A stretch of 17,637 nucleotides of DNA from CAXQRU01 sp964226685 (GTDB lineage Bacteria; Pseudomonadota; Gammaproteobacteria; Pseudomonadales; Cellvibrionaceae): NCBI GenBank assembly GCA_964226685.1, contig CAXQRU010000056.1, forward strand, positions 1 through 17,637, given 5' to 3'. How positions within the stretch are numbered: the first letter of the stretch is position 1; each line of letters starts with the position of its first letter. Below, in pieces: positions 17,628 to 17,637 of this stretch. Under the pieces are notes generated by a model. The model searched no databases. It had not been told where the DNA came from and saw nothing but the letters and a program-made list of their open reading frames with translations. The translations under genes and the position numbers were made by a program.

Positions 17628-17637
17628 AGATCGGAAG
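17628..17637. other. Illumina adapter start (contamination)
   Basis: The last ten bases, AGATCGGAAG, are the universal start of the Illumina read-through adapter. They are the reverse complement of the adapter's 3' end, CTTCCGATCT, which also closes the adapter stretch at the left end of the contig. Confidence 0.93.

Overview
The window is an 17.6 kb stretch of gammaproteobacterial chromosome. Its gene order is miaB - ybeZ (PhoH-like) - ybeY ... corC - lnt - leuS - lptE - holA on the minus strand. To the right lie a DUF1820 gene, a YbfF-type esterase, a MocR/AspT-type aminotransferase, a PykA-type pyruvate kinase and an HDOD protein. Moderate G+C, a chemoreceptor-like sensor, and DUF1820 beside miaB suggest a free-living, probably aquatic member of the Pseudomonadales/Cellvibrionales side of the class. 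That placement is inference; no rRNA gene is present to test it.

Both ends carry Illumina adapter sequence (1-29 and 17628-17637), so native DNA is about 30-17627. Left end: a minus-strand sensor or chemoreceptor gene (30-756) is cut by the contig edge. Its reading frame runs on through the adapter and would give an artificial peptide tail. A perfect 21-bp tandem duplication lies in its upstream region.

914-7706, minus strand: a small unrecognised gene, holA, lptE, leuS, lnt and corC, with overlaps or 4-nt gaps typical of co-transcription. Together they cover the clamp-loader delta subunit, LPS export, leucyl-tRNA charging, lipoprotein N-acylation and metal-ion homeostasis or membrane repair. 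7813-9659: a small exported cysteine-containing protein (minus) and a divergent MFS transporter (plus) separate corC from ybeY. These two genes are usually adjacent, so this pair looks like an accessory insertion into a conserved operon. The 266-bp gap between the two divergent genes holds a coding-like minus-strand remnant.

9656-12421, minus strand: ybeY, ybeZ and miaB (16S rRNA 3'-end maturation, PhoH-like ATPase, tRNA ms2i6A37 modification), overlapping one another. 12558-13665, plus strand: DUF1820 gene and ybfF, overlapping by 8 bp. A hairpin at 13663-13680 separates ybfF from the convergent aminotransferase gene. Divergent from the aminotransferase is pykA, which runs tail-to-tail into an HDOD gene with a 1-nt gap. 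The HDOD leader has two hairpins and a repeated 8-nt element that also sits between its ribosome binding site and its start codon.

No tRNA, rRNA, CRISPR array, insertion sequence or phage gene was seen. The window is mostly housekeeping, and no convincing new multi-gene system was found. The parts most worth checking are the accessory pair with its remnant, the HDOD leader, and the duplicated element upstream of the sensor gene.
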